DNA from: Prorocentrum cordatum
Lineage: Eukaryota > Sar > Dinophyceae > Prorocentrales > Prorocentraceae
Reading direction: 5' to 3'
Assembly (NCBI GenBank): GCA_963575745.1
Contig: CAUYUJ010015707.1
Location: 248,331 to 312,330 of the forward strand
DNA: 64,000 bases
Numbering within the stretch: position 1 is the stretch's first letter; each line of letters begins with the position of its first letter. The notes beneath the pieces are model-generated. The model did not search any database, had not been told where the DNA came from, and saw only the letters and a program-made list of their open reading frames with translations. Of this stretch, positions 29,000-40,321 are shown piece by piece. The translations under genes and the position numbers were made by a program.

Positions 29000-29212
29000 A
29001 GCCTCGCCCGTCTGCAGCAGGTACAGCACGGCGCAGCTGGAGCCGTCGCGCCGCCGCGCGTCGAGGTCCGCGCCCCGCTCCGCGAGGAGGCGCAGGCAGT
29101 CCTTCTGGCCGCTGGCCGCGGCCAGGTGGGCGGCGCCGACGCCCTTGCCGTCCCGCGCGTCGGGGTCCGCTCGGGCGTCCAGGAGCACCCGCAGGCACTC
29201 CAGGTGCCCCTG
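29000..29212 (-). CDS. Ankyrin-repeat coding island 1 (partial exon)
   Basis: The minus strand translates to HLECLRVLLDARADPDARDG, followed by AAHLAAASGQKDCLRLL and AERGADLDARRRDGSS. This is two ankyrin units with the A-x-x-L-x-x-A and L-L-x-x-G/R-A-D pattern. A plausible acceptor AG lies at 29213-29214; the 3' border is unclear beyond about 29000. A long (CTC)n tract (GAG on this strand) sits just upstream. No start codon belongs to it, so it is an internal exon or an exon-derived fragment. Ankyrin units mediate protein-protein binding; no catalytic partner domain is visible. Confidence 0.65.
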
Positions 29213-29239
29213 CTGCGGCAGCTCATGGCAGAGGCCTCC

Positions 29240-29455
29240 TCCTCCCTCCTAGTCGATCCTCCTCCTCCGCCTCCTCCTCCTCCTCCGCCTCCTCCTCCTC
29301 CTCCGCCTCCTCCTCCGCCTCCGCCTCCGCCTCCTCCTCCTCCTCTGCCTCCGCCTCCGCCTCCGCCTCCTCCTCCTCCTCCTCCTCCTCCTCCTCCTCC
29401 TCCTCCTCCTCCTCCTCCTCCTCCTCCTCCTCCTCCTCCTCCTCCTCTTCCCCTC
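29240..29455. repeat. (CTC)n/(CCG CCT)n tract
   Basis: About 215 bp of CCT triplets with interspersed CGC. Open frames are homopolymeric artefacts. Confidence 0.97.
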
Positions 29456-29727
29456 GACGACTACGCTCGGCCTGCGCCCAGCGGCCGCACTCCGCCCCCG
29501 CCCCTCCCAAGAGAGGCTCGAGCGCAGGTGGGGTCCGAGGATCGCGCCGCATCGCCGAAGCATGGGCGACGCATCGGCGGTGCAGCGGCGACGGCCACGT
29601 GACGAAAATCGGGCCCCGCATCGAGCCGCATCGCCGATGCATCGGCGATGTGGCGCGATCCTCCGCCTCCCATCTGCTCAAACCCCATCCAGGAGGCCCA
29701 GATCATGAGAGCCTCCCATGCCATCTT

Positions 29728-29880
29728 GACGCCAATCGACGCTAATCGACGGCTAGTCGACGCTGACCGACGGCTAATCGACGCTACTCAACGGTAATCG
29801 ACACTAATCGACGCAAAATCGGCGCTAATCGACGCTAAATCGGCGCTGCCTCAGCGACTACCCGACGCTAATCGGCGCTC
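29728..29880. repeat. TAATCGACGC minisatellite
   Basis: Imperfect repeats of 'taatcgacgc' and 'taaatcggcgc' with a 12-15 bp spacing. Confidence 0.9.
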
Positions 29881-30428
29881 TAAGGATGGAATTGCGAGGG
29901 TATACAAGGCTCCCATGACTTTCTACCGAATGCCTCTTTCCACGAGCGGCGAACATATATCCATATCCGCGCCCTCGCGGTCTGGACTCCAGGGCGCGAT
30001 ACCGCGGACACGCGGTCGCACGGATACGCTCGGCGCAGGGCATCCGCGAAAAAACGCCCCGTATCCGCGGTGTCGCGGCGCAGGGGCCCAGCCCGCGAGG
30101 CCACGAATACGGACATGCTGTTCACCCACCATTGCGTCGAGGAAGCACAAGCACGAATCAGCGACACCTGGATGGGCGACGGGTCCCGCTTCCGTAAAAA
30201 ATATCGTCGCGCTCCGTCGACAAGTCGGGCGGCACCGGCCTTGCGTTTCGGGGGGGGCGTCTCCCCCGATCCGTGGTTCTTGCGCCCACGAGCATCCTCA
30301 AGCACTCCAGGTGACCGTTTGGCATATCGGTTGATTGATTGCGGCTCTGTGGCTGATCCCCAAGACGAGTGGCAAGGGCCTTCCATGCAGAAACACGCCC
30401 AGGCCGAGGGTAGGAGCAGAGGAGGGCA

Positions 30429-30502
<74 letters not shown>

Positions 30503-30612
30503 CACGACGACCACGACGACGACTGCCGACGTCGACGACGAGGGGAAAGACGACGACGAACGAGCAACAACAACGACGACGACGACGAGGGGAAAAACGA
30601 CGACGACGACGA
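30429..30612. repeat. (GAC)n trinucleotide tract
   Basis: ACG/GAC triplets with short interruptions. Forward frames read poly-Asp or poly-Thr. Confidence 0.95.
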
Positions 30613-31039
30613 GAAAGCAGAACCATTCGGAGGTCCGCGCGGATTTCCTTGGTAGGCGCTGGGGCCCACCCTGGCGGCGCCAGGAGGGGGGGCCCCGCAC
30701 CGAACCGAGCAACCTGCGCAGAGCTCCGAAAGCTTACAGTGGGAGCTCGACCACGAGGAACCTTCCACGAGAAACCCGACCATGAGACCCCAGGACGTAC
30801 ACGGATTTTTGGTGTGGGCACGTCACGCTTTCCGTAGCAAAACCACCGAAACCCAATAAAAATCTGGAGCATCCCGAAGGCAACCAGGGTGGTTCTTGGC
30901 ATGGGTTTCCGCTGCATGCTCCAACCGTTTCTGCTCCTTCTCGGGCCCTGGCGCCAGGGACGGGGGGCCCCCGCCGATCCCAGAGGCCCCCGCGGACCTC
31001 CGGGAACTTTGCGCGTGCCGCGTCTCTTCCTTCTCCGGC

Positions 31040-31130
31040 CTTGGCCGCGGCCCACATCGTGGCAGTGTGCCCGTCTCGGTCGGTCTCGCCCACGTCGACG
31101 CCGAGGTCCAGGAGCAGCTCCAGGCACCTC
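31040..31130 (-). CDS. Ankyrin-repeat coding island 2 (partial exon)
   Basis: The minus strand encodes RCLELLLDLGVDVGETDRDG followed by HTATMWAAAKAG, one ankyrin unit. An AG acceptor precedes 'aggtgcctgg', and a GC-type donor after 'gccaag' is possible, which would fit relaxed dinoflagellate splice sites. Isolated; no start or stop belongs to it. Confidence 0.55.
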
Positions 31131-31321
31131 TCGGCGCCGCGCACGAGGGGCGCCGCGCGCGAGGGGAGGCGGCCCCCCCTCTGAGCGGGCAGGAGGGGGG
31201 GGGGGCCGCTTGAAGGCAGGGCTTCTGAGAAGGCGGGGGGGGGGGCTTCTTGAAGGCAGGGGGGGGGGGCTTCTTGAAGGAGGAAGGGTTCTGGAAGGCA
31301 GGGACAAAAAGGAATGGGTCT

Positions 31322-31600
31322 CACGCGAGATGGCATAGACACCGCGGGACACCGCGGGACACCACTGAACACCAGGGGACACCACTGGGGCACCGCGGGA
31401 CATAACTGGGACCCCGCGGGACACAGGACACCGCGGGACACCATCGGGAAACCATCGGGACACCACGGCGGGACACCGCGGGACACCACGGGACACCATC
31501 GGGACACCACATCGGGACACCACAGCGGGACACCGCGGGACACCGTCGGGACAACGCGGGACACCTCGGCAGGACGCCCTCAGCCACCGCGAGCCCACCG
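31322..31600. repeat. GGGACACCGC minisatellite
   Basis: Degenerate ~11-bp units 'gggacaccgc' and 'gggacaccacg', with a further scatter near 31670-31710. Reverse frames read as repeated SRGVPRCP-like peptide and are not genes. Confidence 0.9.
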
Positions 31601-31886
31601 GAGGGCCAGACTTTTGCATCCGAATGGCCCTAGCGACGGCGGGATCATTCCTCTCGCGCACCCACGGCGAGACACCGCGGGATAAAGCGAGACACCACGG
31701 CGGGACCGCCCCAGCCTCCGCGAGCCCACTGGAGGGCCAGAGTTTTACATCCGAATCGCCCCATCGACGGCGGGAGCAGTCCCCTCGCGCGTCCACGCAG
31801 CTTCGTCCCGACCGCACGCACGACACGAACACGAATCCGAAACCGATCTCCCGGCGTGGGGCTCCACGTTCCAGCCTTAGAGGAAA

Positions 31887-32035
31887 GAGAACTATGCACA
31901 TACACCGATTCTGGCCAGGCCCATCCTGAGCCCAGGATCGGTGCATACGCCCTCCTACCTTGGCCAGGAAGGCATATGCACCGATCCTGGGTCAAGAATG
32001 GACGTTGTCAGGATCGGTGCATGTGCATAGTTCTC
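31887..32035. mobile_element. 150-bp foldback MITE, copy 2
   Basis: Starts GAGAACTATGCACAT and ends ATGTGCATAGTTCTC, a perfect 15-base terminal inverted repeat; inner arms pair with mismatches. Same family and flanking words as 17111-17260. Confidence 0.85.
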
Positions 32036-32263
32036 TTCGCCCGAAGCCTGGGGCACTGCCAGCAACGCCCGACCAAACCCCCCCCTCTGCCTGCTGCCTT
32101 CTTCGAACCGCACTGACCCGCGAGGGCCCCGGGGCCCGGCGAGCGGAGCCAGATCGCCCGCTGCGAGAGGCACGCGACGCCAGGGCCCGTGGTCGACGGG
32201 CAGCTCCGGCGCCCGCCCCCGGGGGCCCTCCCCCGCGGGCTCAAACCGCCAACCGCCAACCGC

Positions 32264-32570
32264 CAACCTCCTCCTCCTCCCTCCTCCTCCTCCTCCCTCC
32301 TCATCCTCCTCCTCCTCCTGCTCCTCCTCCTCCTCCTCCTCCTCCTCGTCCTCTGCTCCTCCTCGTCCTCTCCTCCTCCTCCTCCTCCTCCTCCTCTCCT
32401 CCTCCTCCTCCTCCTCCTCCTCCTCCTCCTCCTCCTCCTCCTCCTCCTCCTCCTCCTCCTCCTCCTCCTTCCCTCTTCGTCTTCTTTTTTTTTCCTCCTC
32501 CTCCTCCTCCTCCTCCCTCCTCCTCCTCCTCCTCCTCCTCCTCCTCCTCCTCCTCCTCCTCCTCCTCCTA
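32264..32570. repeat. (CTC)n tract
   Basis: About 300 bp of CTC/CCT triplets with a short T-rich interruption near 32485. Confidence 0.97.
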
Positions 32571-33050
32571 ACCCCTTTCCTGCCCGAGGGGCAGTTGAGG
32601 GCAGCGCACGTGAAGGGGGCGCAGCTGTCCCGAGCCTATCGCACTTGTCTTTGATGTCATGGCGCGACAGCGAGGCGGCCTCGCGGGCCCCGTGGCGAAG
32701 CCAGGCGGTGCGGGAGCAGGCTCTTGTCGGAGCGGCAGTCGAGGCGGCGGCGGAGGCAACAGCGCGGGCCTTGTCTCGCGCCCTCGCTCCTCCCAAGGCG
32801 CGTCCGCCAAGCCGACCGCCGAGCCCGCAGCCCCGGCGCCTGAAGCCGTCGTCGGCGCCGCTGCTGGCGATCTCCAACGGCGAGGAGGGCCTCGTGTCGA
32901 AGTGCGCGCCGCCTTCGCCTCCCCCAGGGCCTCTGGGAGGGGCCCGTCGCGGCTTCCTCGACGCAGGCGCCGCCATCGACCAGGAGGGCCCGCAGCCGTT
33001 CTCGCTCTCCTGCGGCAGGCGGCCGGCAGCGCCGGGCCAGGCTGTCACCA

Positions 33051-34043
33051 GTGGTCGAGCAGGCCGCCAAAGCCGAGAAGGAAAAGAAGGAGAGGAAGGA
33101 CAAGTCCAGCAGAAAGGACAGGAACTGCAAGAAGAGCAGCAAGCAGGGTCGTGGGCCGCCGTCGGACTGGGATGGGCGCCAGGCCCGCGATCCGCGGAAC
33201 CTGCACGCGAAGCCGTTCATTCCTGAGTTCCAGCTGGCGGACTCAGACACTGATGACGGAGGTGCCTGTGATGGCTGGCACTGGTGGCATCAGGCTGAGG
33301 AGTACCCGAAGACGGTGGGCATGGTCGCAGCCGACGTTGGCATCGACGAGGGCTGCTTCTTCGTTGTCACGCGAGTCGGCAACCACATCCTGTCGGTCCT
33401 GGACTTTGCTGACCAGCGCATCCAGCAGTTCGAGGACGTAGACCAGGAGAAGATCTTGAAGGCGGTGCAGTCTGGCAACTGCGCCAACTACCTGTACAAG
33501 CACTCGGATGTGATGAACCTCACGGAAGTTGGGTCACACAGCAGCAAGGAGGCGTTCGAGGATGGAGTTCATGAGAAGACCGTGAAGCCATCCGACAAGA
33601 CCGAGCAGCTGGAGATGCAGGAGGATGCGACCCTCTGCGACACGTTCGGCGGCGAGGTGGCCGACGAGGTGGAGGAGACGTTCGAGGACGAAGGTCACGA
33701 GCAGATCGAGAAGGCATCCGACAACGATGAGCAGCTGGACTTGCAGGAAGTTGCGACCCTCAGCGACCTGTTCGGCGCCAAGGTGGACGACGAGGTGGAG
33801 CCGAACGGTGCGGAGCCCGACAGCGACGGCGACGAGGCTTACGAGCTCAACGCGGCGGTCAAGAACTCGTTCAGCCCGTTCGTGGATGCGGAGCTGGACG
33901 CGAACCCGCCGCCCCACAGCGTTGCGGAGGAGAAGGGCTTCGACGTGGGCGAGGTGGCTGAGCCCAGCTTGGACATCTACCTGGAGGCCTTCTTCGCGGA
34001 TTTCAAGGGCTCCGAGGGCGCGGCGGAGTCCTTACGTACATGA
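33051..34043 (+). CDS. Acidic hypothetical protein with internal 42-residue repeat
   Basis: 330 residues, unrecognised. The N-terminus (1-37) is Lys/Arg-rich. Residues 70-165 look like a folded domain (DGWHWWHQAEEYPK, then an Ile/Val-rich stretch and a long helix). Residues 168-249 are two copies of an acidic 42-residue unit (AFEDGVHEK.../TFEDEGHEQ..., each ending in DEVE). The remainder is acidic. The frame stops at TGA (34041-34043), but the neighbouring frame continues with HELLDWASKHKAAFIVMMLL, a hydrophobic segment that could be a transmembrane helix. This suggests a one-base break or an unseen splice. It is flanked upstream by (CTC)n and downstream by an old repeat. Composition is less repetitive than its surroundings, which supports a real gene or recent ex-gene; the start codon is only the first ATG in frame. 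Confidence 0.55.
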   Translation: MVEQAAKAEKEKKERKDKSSRKDRNCKKSSKQGRGPPSDWDGRQARDPRNLHAKPFIPEFQLADSDTDDGGACDGWHWWHQAEEYPKTVGMVAADVGIDEGCFFVVTRVGNHILSVLDFADQRIQQFEDVDQEKILKAVQSGNCANYLYKHSDVMNLTEVGSHSSKEAFEDGVHEKTVKPSDKTEQLEMQEDATLCDTFGGEVADEVEETFEDEGHEQIEKASDNDEQLDLQEVATLSDLFGAKVDDEVEPNGAEPDSDGDEAYELNAAVKNSFSPFVDAELDANPPPHSVAEEKGFDVGEVAEPSLDIYLEAFFADFKGSEGAAESLRT

Positions 34044-34325
34044 GCTCCTGGACTGGGCGAGCAAGCACAAGGCAGCCTTCATCGTGATGATGCTGCTGTC
34101 GCTGTTCCTGGAATATCTCAACGGCCTCGTCGGCACGTCGTGGGCGAGGGCTCCTAGGTTTTCAAGGCTCTCCAGGTCTGAGGGGGAAGGTCGCAGTCTG
34201 GGTTTCCCCCTCCTGGTCCCCTGGTGTTTTCGGCGCGCTGTCTGCGCCCTGCAGTCGGGAGTCGGCCTCTCCCCGACTGCCCCCCGCGCCCGTCGTGGCG
34301 AGCGAGTCCGCTTGGACTCGAGGTA

Positions 34326-34560
34326 GTCTCCAGTCTCCAGTCTCCAGTCTCCAGTCTCCAGTCTCCAGTCTCCTCCTCCTCCTCCTCCTCCTCCTCCTCC
34401 TCCTCCTCCTCCTCCTCCTCCTCCTCCTGCTCCTCCTCCTCCTCCTCACTCCTCCTCCTCCTCCTCCTCCTCCTCCTCCTCCTCCTCCTCCTCCTCCTCC
34501 TCCTCCTCCTCCTCCTCCTCCCCCTCCTCCTCCTCCTCCTCCTCCTCCTCTCCCTCCGCC
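34326..34560. repeat. CCAGTCT heptamers then (CTC)n
   Basis: Six to seven units of 'ccagtct' (34330-34372) run directly into about 180 bp of CTC/CCT triplets. Confidence 0.95.
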
Positions 34561-34587
34561 TCGCGCGCGCCGCTGGACCTGGGGTAC

Positions 34588-34775
34588 CCCATGATGCTGG
34601 CCACCATGGCCGCCGTCCAGCCGTCGGGGCCCCTGGCGCACGGGTCCGCGCCGTCCTCGCCCGGCCGGTCGCCGCCCGCCGCCAGCGCCTCCAGGGCGCC
34701 GGCGTCTCCGAGCCAGGCCGCGTCCAGCCACTCCTTCGAAGCAAGGTTCGCGTCCTCCTCGCTGGACGTGGAAAG
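34588..34775 (-). CDS. Ankyrin-repeat coding island 3 (partial exon)
   Basis: The minus strand encodes SKEWLDAAWLGDAGALEALA, then a Gly/Asp-rich turn, then ARGPDGWTAAMVASIMG. The LL-x-AA and G-W-T-A-A-M pattern is ankyrin-like. It lies between a dispersed repeat (AGGTCCGC block at about 34797) and a (CTC)n tract. No start or stop codon is associated with it. Confidence 0.5.
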
Positions 34776-35225
34776 AACGGCAGAACCATATGATCTCTCG
34801 GAGGTCCGCTTGGATTTCTGGGGATCGGCGCGGGCCCCCCGCCTGGCGCGCCACGAGGGGGGTCCCACCGCCGACCCGGGAAAGGTGGGCGGCGAGCCCA
34901 GGAAGGACGTGAGAGGGAGCAGGCCTTCTCAGCAGGCGGCGGGGTTTCTCGGAAGCCCTCGCGCCTCTGGAAAGGCTTCGCGCCAGGGGGATCCGCGCGG
35001 ACCTCCGAGGATTCATGCGCACTTGCCAGTCGGAAGAAGCAGGCGGAGCATGAAGTAGGACGGGGCTGGGCGTAGACTGAATCTGCGCCCGCCCCTTGAA
35101 GAGCAAAGGATTAGGAAAACGCTCGAGCTAGGAAGTAGGAGGGCGTCGAAAATACACTGGGATATGAGACTACACCAAAAAAACCGCCCACCCCGTCGGC
35201 GTGCGTGAGAGCGTTTTCCGCGTGA

Positions 35226-35275
<50 letters not shown>
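35226..35275. repeat. (GTC)n tract
   Basis: About 16 uninterrupted GTC triplets. Confidence 0.97.
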
Positions 35276-35277
<2 letters not shown>

Positions 35278-35352
35278 CTCGCCCTCAAGAGCTCCAGCCA
35301 AAGGACAATCGAGCAACGTCGTAATCGAGTCAAAGGAAAGTCCCTTCTATTT

Positions 35353-35357
35353 GATCC
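35353..35357. repeat. Target-site duplication GATCC, left
   Basis: GATCC precedes the left LTR and is repeated at 41898-41902 after the right LTR. Confidence 0.85.
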
Positions 35358-35585
35358 TGCGAATTCCGCTCGCGAGCAAAGCCGTGCTGGATGGAATGTT
35401 CGACCTGCTGCTAACGGCCGAGAGCGCCAGCTGCGCCCCTGCCGGCAAACTGGTCTGACCCGAAGTGGCTCCAAAACACAAACATGCATGGGCACACCCG
35501 CGTACTCAGAAGGGCCCATGTAGATAAAGAAAGAAACGGAGCTGCACGTAAGAAACAGGAGTGCCCCTTGGGGGCCGCGTTCGCA
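35358..35585 (-). repeat. Copia-2 3' LTR
   Basis: TGCGAA...TTCGCA, 228 bp. Shared words with the other LTR include 'gagctggatgg'-like, 'ctgctgctaacggccgagag', 'aaacatgcat' and 'ccgcgttcgca'. Confidence 0.85.
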
Positions 35586-36350
35586 TTGAATTATATGTAT
35601 CTCTCCCTCTTTCTATCTCTCTCCATCGTGCTCCTCACTGCTTAACGCCCTCCATCTCGCCGCTCATCGCCCAGGCATTGCATGGGCCCCACGGGCCACC
35701 GACATCCGACGCGAAGTCCGACGGAACGAACTGCTGCAGCACCTCCAGGATCATGCCCCTCATGACGGGGTGGCCCGACAGCGCCACGCCATGCTCTCCA
35801 CGACGCCGCCCATCGCCACGGCGTAACCCGCGTCGTCCGGCAAGCTCATAGTTTTCATTTCGTGATCCAGCCCCTCCTGATTGACTGGCTTCTCCGCCTT
35901 GACGCACAAGAACTGGGGACTCATCTTCACTTTCGCCTTCCGCAGTTGGACGGCGCACTCTGCCCGTCGACGCGCGCTTTCTCGAGCCTCATGAGCGTCT
36001 CGCGCGGCTCGCCCTCCAGCGCGGCGGTCGTCATCACCTGCGCGTTCTCCGCGTTGACCAGGCACTACAGCGCCACTTGGGCGCCCGCGCTCTTGGCCGA
36101 AACTCCTGCCAGGATGGCCTCGGCCAACACCTTTACCTTGGCCCGGGCCTGTGCAATTACGAACGAAGACTTCTCCGGGTAGACGTCCGCCAGCCCGAGC
36201 ATGAACGCCCCGGCATGGTCGTCGCGCGCCTGCACCTGGAACTGCGCCATGGCCCGAGCCGGGAGGCGAACCAGGGGCACCGGCACGACTGCCGCGCGCA
36301 GATGTCTCAGCGTGAGCCGCAGCCAGAGCGGCGGATTCATCTGCTAACTG
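35586..36350 (-). pseudogene. Copia-2 3' coding remnant of unknown function
   Basis: After RNase H, overlapping frames keep a coherent-looking product. One frame at about 36065-36260 has FQVQARDDHAGAFMLGLADV followed by helical Ala/Lys-rich sequence. Another at about 35770-35960 has KAKVKMSPQFLCVKAEKPVN. A third ends at about 35635 with GPCNAWAMSGEMEGVKQ. No family is recognised. Its position corresponds to the C-terminal extension of Copia-1, but no sequence similarity was visible. Several frame breaks are present. Confidence 0.45.
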
Positions 36351-36502
36351 GCATGCCGACGCTCGTAGACACGCCCGCAACACATCTGCAGCTTCCGCCC
36401 GATCTCTAGTCAACGCGCCCCCGAACACGAGCTCCGTGGGGCCCCAACGAGAGCGGCCCCTACCTGAGGCTTCCCTCGGCCATGGCGATATTTCTGGAGG
36501 CC

Positions 36503-36960
36503 TCATTGTCGTCGAGTCCTGCTGGGGCCCCAGATATGGTCACGCGACGCGCAGTCGCTTGCGCGAGCCCCCGAGAACATCGCCAAGCACTTGCCCCGAT
36601 GCCCCAGACAGAACGCGGGGCGCAGGGCGGCCGCGGAAGCGCGCGCGATCCACTCCAAGCGGCCCAGACAGGCCTTGAGAAACGTGCTACCCCACGCCAA
36701 CGAAGACGCACGCCCCCTGCTCGACCCCTGCTTGATCTTCCGGGACTTCCAAACCAGAGGGCGCCAGGGGGCCAGGAGACCTCGGGCCATGGGCGGGGCA
36801 CGTGGCACCCACGACGCACCCGCCCGGAGTCCTACCAGCCCCGCCCGGGCCCGTGGACGAGTAGTCCGAGCGACGCGCGAAACGAAGACGCTCCAGAGGG
36901 ACGCTCGGGAAGGTGACCGACGCATTGTGAAACTGCTTCGCTCTCCTAACCCAGGCACCC
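36503..36960 (-). pseudogene. Copia-2 RNase H remnant
   Basis: The minus strand encodes WRPLVWKSRKIKQGS followed by a stretch that lines up with the S-T-L-A-A-E helix of Copia RNase H and then LGRLEWI. The catalytic Glu of the A-A-E motif is not visible in this frame, which is consistent with decay. Confidence 0.5.
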
Positions 36961-37345
36961 GATCTCAGCATCTGGCCGACCGCGGGGGCGGGGCACGATC
37001 TGCTGCGCGAACGAAATCTGGCAACTCATGTCCTGGGGCCCGCATGTCCTGTGAACCAATTCCCCCGCTGCGCGGTCGAGATATGATGGCGCACCTCGAA
37101 CTGCCGGGCCGCGCCATCGGGTCGGGCTAGTTGTGGCTGGGACAATCCCCTTCGCACACTCAGACTACGTCTGGGCGATCGAGTAGTCAGAGCGCAGGGC
37201 GAGCACCGACCCCGCGAACTCTCCGCGACCAGTCACCCAATTCCTGAGACGGAACCCCGCCATCGCACTTGCCCACAGCTGCCCGCGGCCGCCGTTGACC
37301 GGGCCATCGATGCGCACGCCGAGAATGCCGCGCAGCGCGCCCAGC

Positions 37346-37800
37346 TCACCGCGGAGCTGGGCACTCCCAGGACCCCCAGGTCCTGCCAATCACCGAGGCC
37401 TGGCCCCAGGCCGCGAGGCGGGCGCTCTCCTTCGTCGCTGGCCCCCTCAGCACGAACGCGCGCGGGCCCATCGGGCGCCGGTCAAACTGCAGCTCCCCCA
37501 CCACGAACCCCTCGAACGCGCGCCACCGCTGCCGCGGCTGGCCCCCCGGCCCGCGCCCGTTGATCACCTCGAGGAGAGTTCCGGGCGATGACCTAAACTT
37601 GCACGATGCCAGAGTCTGCAGCAGCGCCCGCCCGTCGGCGGACACGGCGGGCCTCGCCGCCCGCCCCTCGCGCAACAGGCCCATGACGCCAGGGTCCCTG
37701 GAGCCCTGCAGCGCGCACCAACACTTGATCACATCCCCGCCGCTGCCGCGCGGCCGCAAGGTCAGCGCGGGCCTCGGGCGCGGGGCCGGCTCGGGCACCT
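37346..37800 (-). pseudogene. Copia-2 reverse transcriptase remnant (RVT_2)
   Basis: The translation contains CALQGSRDPGVMGLLREGRA, then VSADGRALLQTLASCKFR. This matches the Copia RT fingers/palm layout (V-x-Q-G-x-x-D, then the helix before the first catalytic Asp). The frame then departs from the expected palm sequence, and no intact HVDD/YVDD is present. Confidence 0.6.
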
Positions 37801-38341
37801 GGACCTCCAGTCACCTCGACGTCTCCAGATCCGCAGGCCCGCAGGCCATGGCCTCGCGCAACAAGCCCCCCCCTCCTTCTCGCACGCCTTCTCGATCACA
37901 CCGCAACCCTTGGGCGACTTCCATCTCTCGCCCTTGAAATGGATATCACTGCTCTCTTGGGGCAGCAAGACGTCCACCGCACCCGCGACGATGTCCACGC
38001 CCACATCTTCCGCCAGGCGAGCATCAGCTGAATCGATAAGCGGCGGACTCGGCAGACTCGGAGGGCGCGCAACCCCACCGATCAGCTGACCACCGGACAC
38101 GCCCTGGCCGCTGCTCTGCGCGCCGATGCCCCTCTGCCCCTCCGAGCTCGGGCGCTCGACCTCCCCCTGCTCCTCGGGGTCCTCCATCATCTGGCCGCCC
38201 GCGGGCTCGCGCGCCACAGTCGGCATTCGCCTGTCCACAGCCCGCTTGCCACGCCGGCGTCGCCAGCCAGTTGGACGCACAGCTTCATCGCCCCCGCCAG
38301 CTGCTTCATGATCTCCCCCCCCGCGATCCTCTGCCGGTGGC

Positions 38342-39115
38342 TCAGGAGCTGCAGGGCGCGGGGAAGCGCGCCCCATCCGCCTGGCCGCACCCCGCCTGCG
38401 ATGCCCTCAAACCTCTGGCCGACGTAGTGCTCCACGCCCACCATCTCGGTCCTCGGCCCCGCCTCCACCGCGCGCCGCGCGCGTTGTTCCTCGCGCGCCG
38501 CGATCTCACGTGCTCGGGCGACGCCATCGCCGCAGCGCCTGGCAGCGCCACCCAGTAGTTCCTTCGCACCTCGCCCACGCAGATGCCCGGCCTCCACCTG
38601 CGACGGGCGCGCATGCCCAAGACACCCCTGTTCTTCATTATGCGCCACACCGCCGCCACGTCGCCGGGCAGGTAATTGGCCGCAACTCTCGGCCGAGAGC
38701 CCAGCGCCCGACGCGCCGTCAGCTTGTCCCGCTGCATGAACACCTCCATGCGCGCGATCGCCCTGATCCGCGCCGGCCGCGCCGCCGTCGGGCTGTTCGC
38801 GATCGCGCTGTAGGTGGCCATGTCTGGGTCGTCCTGCAGCGCCTCGCCCCGCGCCTCCGGGCCGCGACCGAACGCCATCTGCGCGGGGGGCGCCCTGGCG
38901 AACGAGAGGAGGCTATTGTTTAGCAGCAGCTCCGCCACGCACTCGCGCCACTGCGTCTCCGTCTGGGGCTGCGCCCCCCAGATGACGCCCTCCAGCACCA
39001 TCTCGAGCGGCCGGTTGCGGCGATCGATCTTGCCGCCCTTCTCCTTCTCACCGCCTGCCGCGCCCGCCGCCCCAGCGCCCCGGCGCGCGCGCCAGTTAGA
39101 GAACGCGTCGCTCAC
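38342..39115 (-). pseudogene. Copia-2 integrase C-terminal region
   Basis: 257-residue frame. WRECVAELLLNNSLLSFARA, then QMAFGRGP, then LTARRALGSRPRV, then LPGDVAAVWRIMKNRG, then RWRPGICVGEVRRNYWVALP. This is the layout of Copia integrase tails (N-x-x-x-x-x-x-G-x-S-P-x-Q-x-x-x-G-R, PGD, W-x-P-G-x-V-x-G). The upstream catalytic core is not readable in one frame. Confidence 0.65.
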
Positions 39116-39799
39116 CTGGGCACTACGAGCACCTCGGTCTCGCGCATGGGCGAGCCCAAACCTGCGCCAACATATCCGCCAGGTTACCAGACGTCTCCGG
39201 CACCCCGATCATCGACCCCACGCGGCGCGGCGAGCTCGCCTCATCAATGATAGGCGCGTCATCCGCGGTTCTAACGACCGCTTGGCTGGAGTTGGCGCGC
39301 GCAGTTCGCGCGAGATGCGGCCGCGGACATGGGGCATCGGCGCGCGGAGGGCATGCTGCAGCGCAGGACCAGGCGCGCGGTGTTCAGCCGGCGGCGCCCC
39401 CGGAAGCCGATGGGGCCATGGCGCGCGGCGTTCGACGCCATTGCCGAGTGGGGGCGCCCAGCGGCGAGGCCGGGTGTCATGCAGCGCGCGATGGGGGGCC
39501 AGATGTGATCGGGGGCGCGCAGACAGGGCGCGGGGCGTCAAGCGTCGGCCTCGCAGGTCAATCCAGGACAGCCCCCGAAAACTGCGCGTGCAACTTGGGC
39601 GCTGCAAGAACGCGTCCGCTGCAACATCCTCGCCGCGCGCGTGCGACGGAGGAGGCGATCGAGGCGGCCCGCAAGTTTCGTTATCCAAATGCGGGGGGGC
39701 GAAGTGTCCGAGGGTCGCTCGACGTCGCGCCCCGGCAGTGGCTCGTCTGCCGCTGAAGTACGCGCGCGCGCGAATAGCAAGGAGATGCCGAGGTGGCAG

Positions 39800-40120
39800 G
39801 TTGAAAGCGACCGGGCACCTCGGGCCGAACTCGCAGCAGCTAGCGACGCCCACGCACGCACCTCGTCTGCGAAACCGCCCAATCACGGACGGGCACCCCG
39901 AGACTCGCACAATTGGGGGGGTCTCGCACATGAAGCGCCTGCCCCGCCCCACCTGATGGACCGCCGCCTCCACGACCACGCGCGCCAGACTGGCAGACCA
40001 TTTTACGCCCTCGAAACGCTGCGCCACCTCCACCGGACGCTCCAGCGGCACGCACTGCCGCATAACAGACAGCTTCCACCATGGTGGGCACACGTGAACG
40101 AAGCACGGATAGTCCTCGAT
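39800..40120 (-). pseudogene. Copia-2 extra module between protease and integrase
   Basis: The minus strand encodes VHVCPPWWKLSVMRQC, then a charged helix, then HQVGRGRRFMCETPP. Position (upstream of integrase) and the Pro-Pro/Cys ... Glu-Thr-Pro layout recall the FPCTPW ... FEWPR module of Copia-1. The frame breaks on both sides. Confidence 0.45.
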
Positions 40121-40321
40121 GACGCGCCGCTACATAGCGCCGCAGTCGCCATCCTGATTCACGCCCCAACCTGCCACCTCGTCGAAACTTCAGCCTTCTC
40201 TGAACCCCGACAAAACCGCGACTGGCACGATCTGCGGCGGGAAGATCAGCTCAGTCACCACACTCCCGGCCCGTGGGCCCCGACCCAGCCCCACTGAGAA
40301 GTCGGCAACGGCTGGGCCCCC

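Noticed and set aside
29880-31946. 688-codon minus-strand ORF
   Set aside because: It runs through the GGGACACC minisatellite, G/C runs and (GAC)n; only a short ankyrin unit in a different frame is convincing.
35635-36506. Independent host gene at the 3' end of Copia-2
   Set aside because: It lies inside the LTR-bounded, TSD-flanked element directly after RNase H remains, so it is more simply part of the element.
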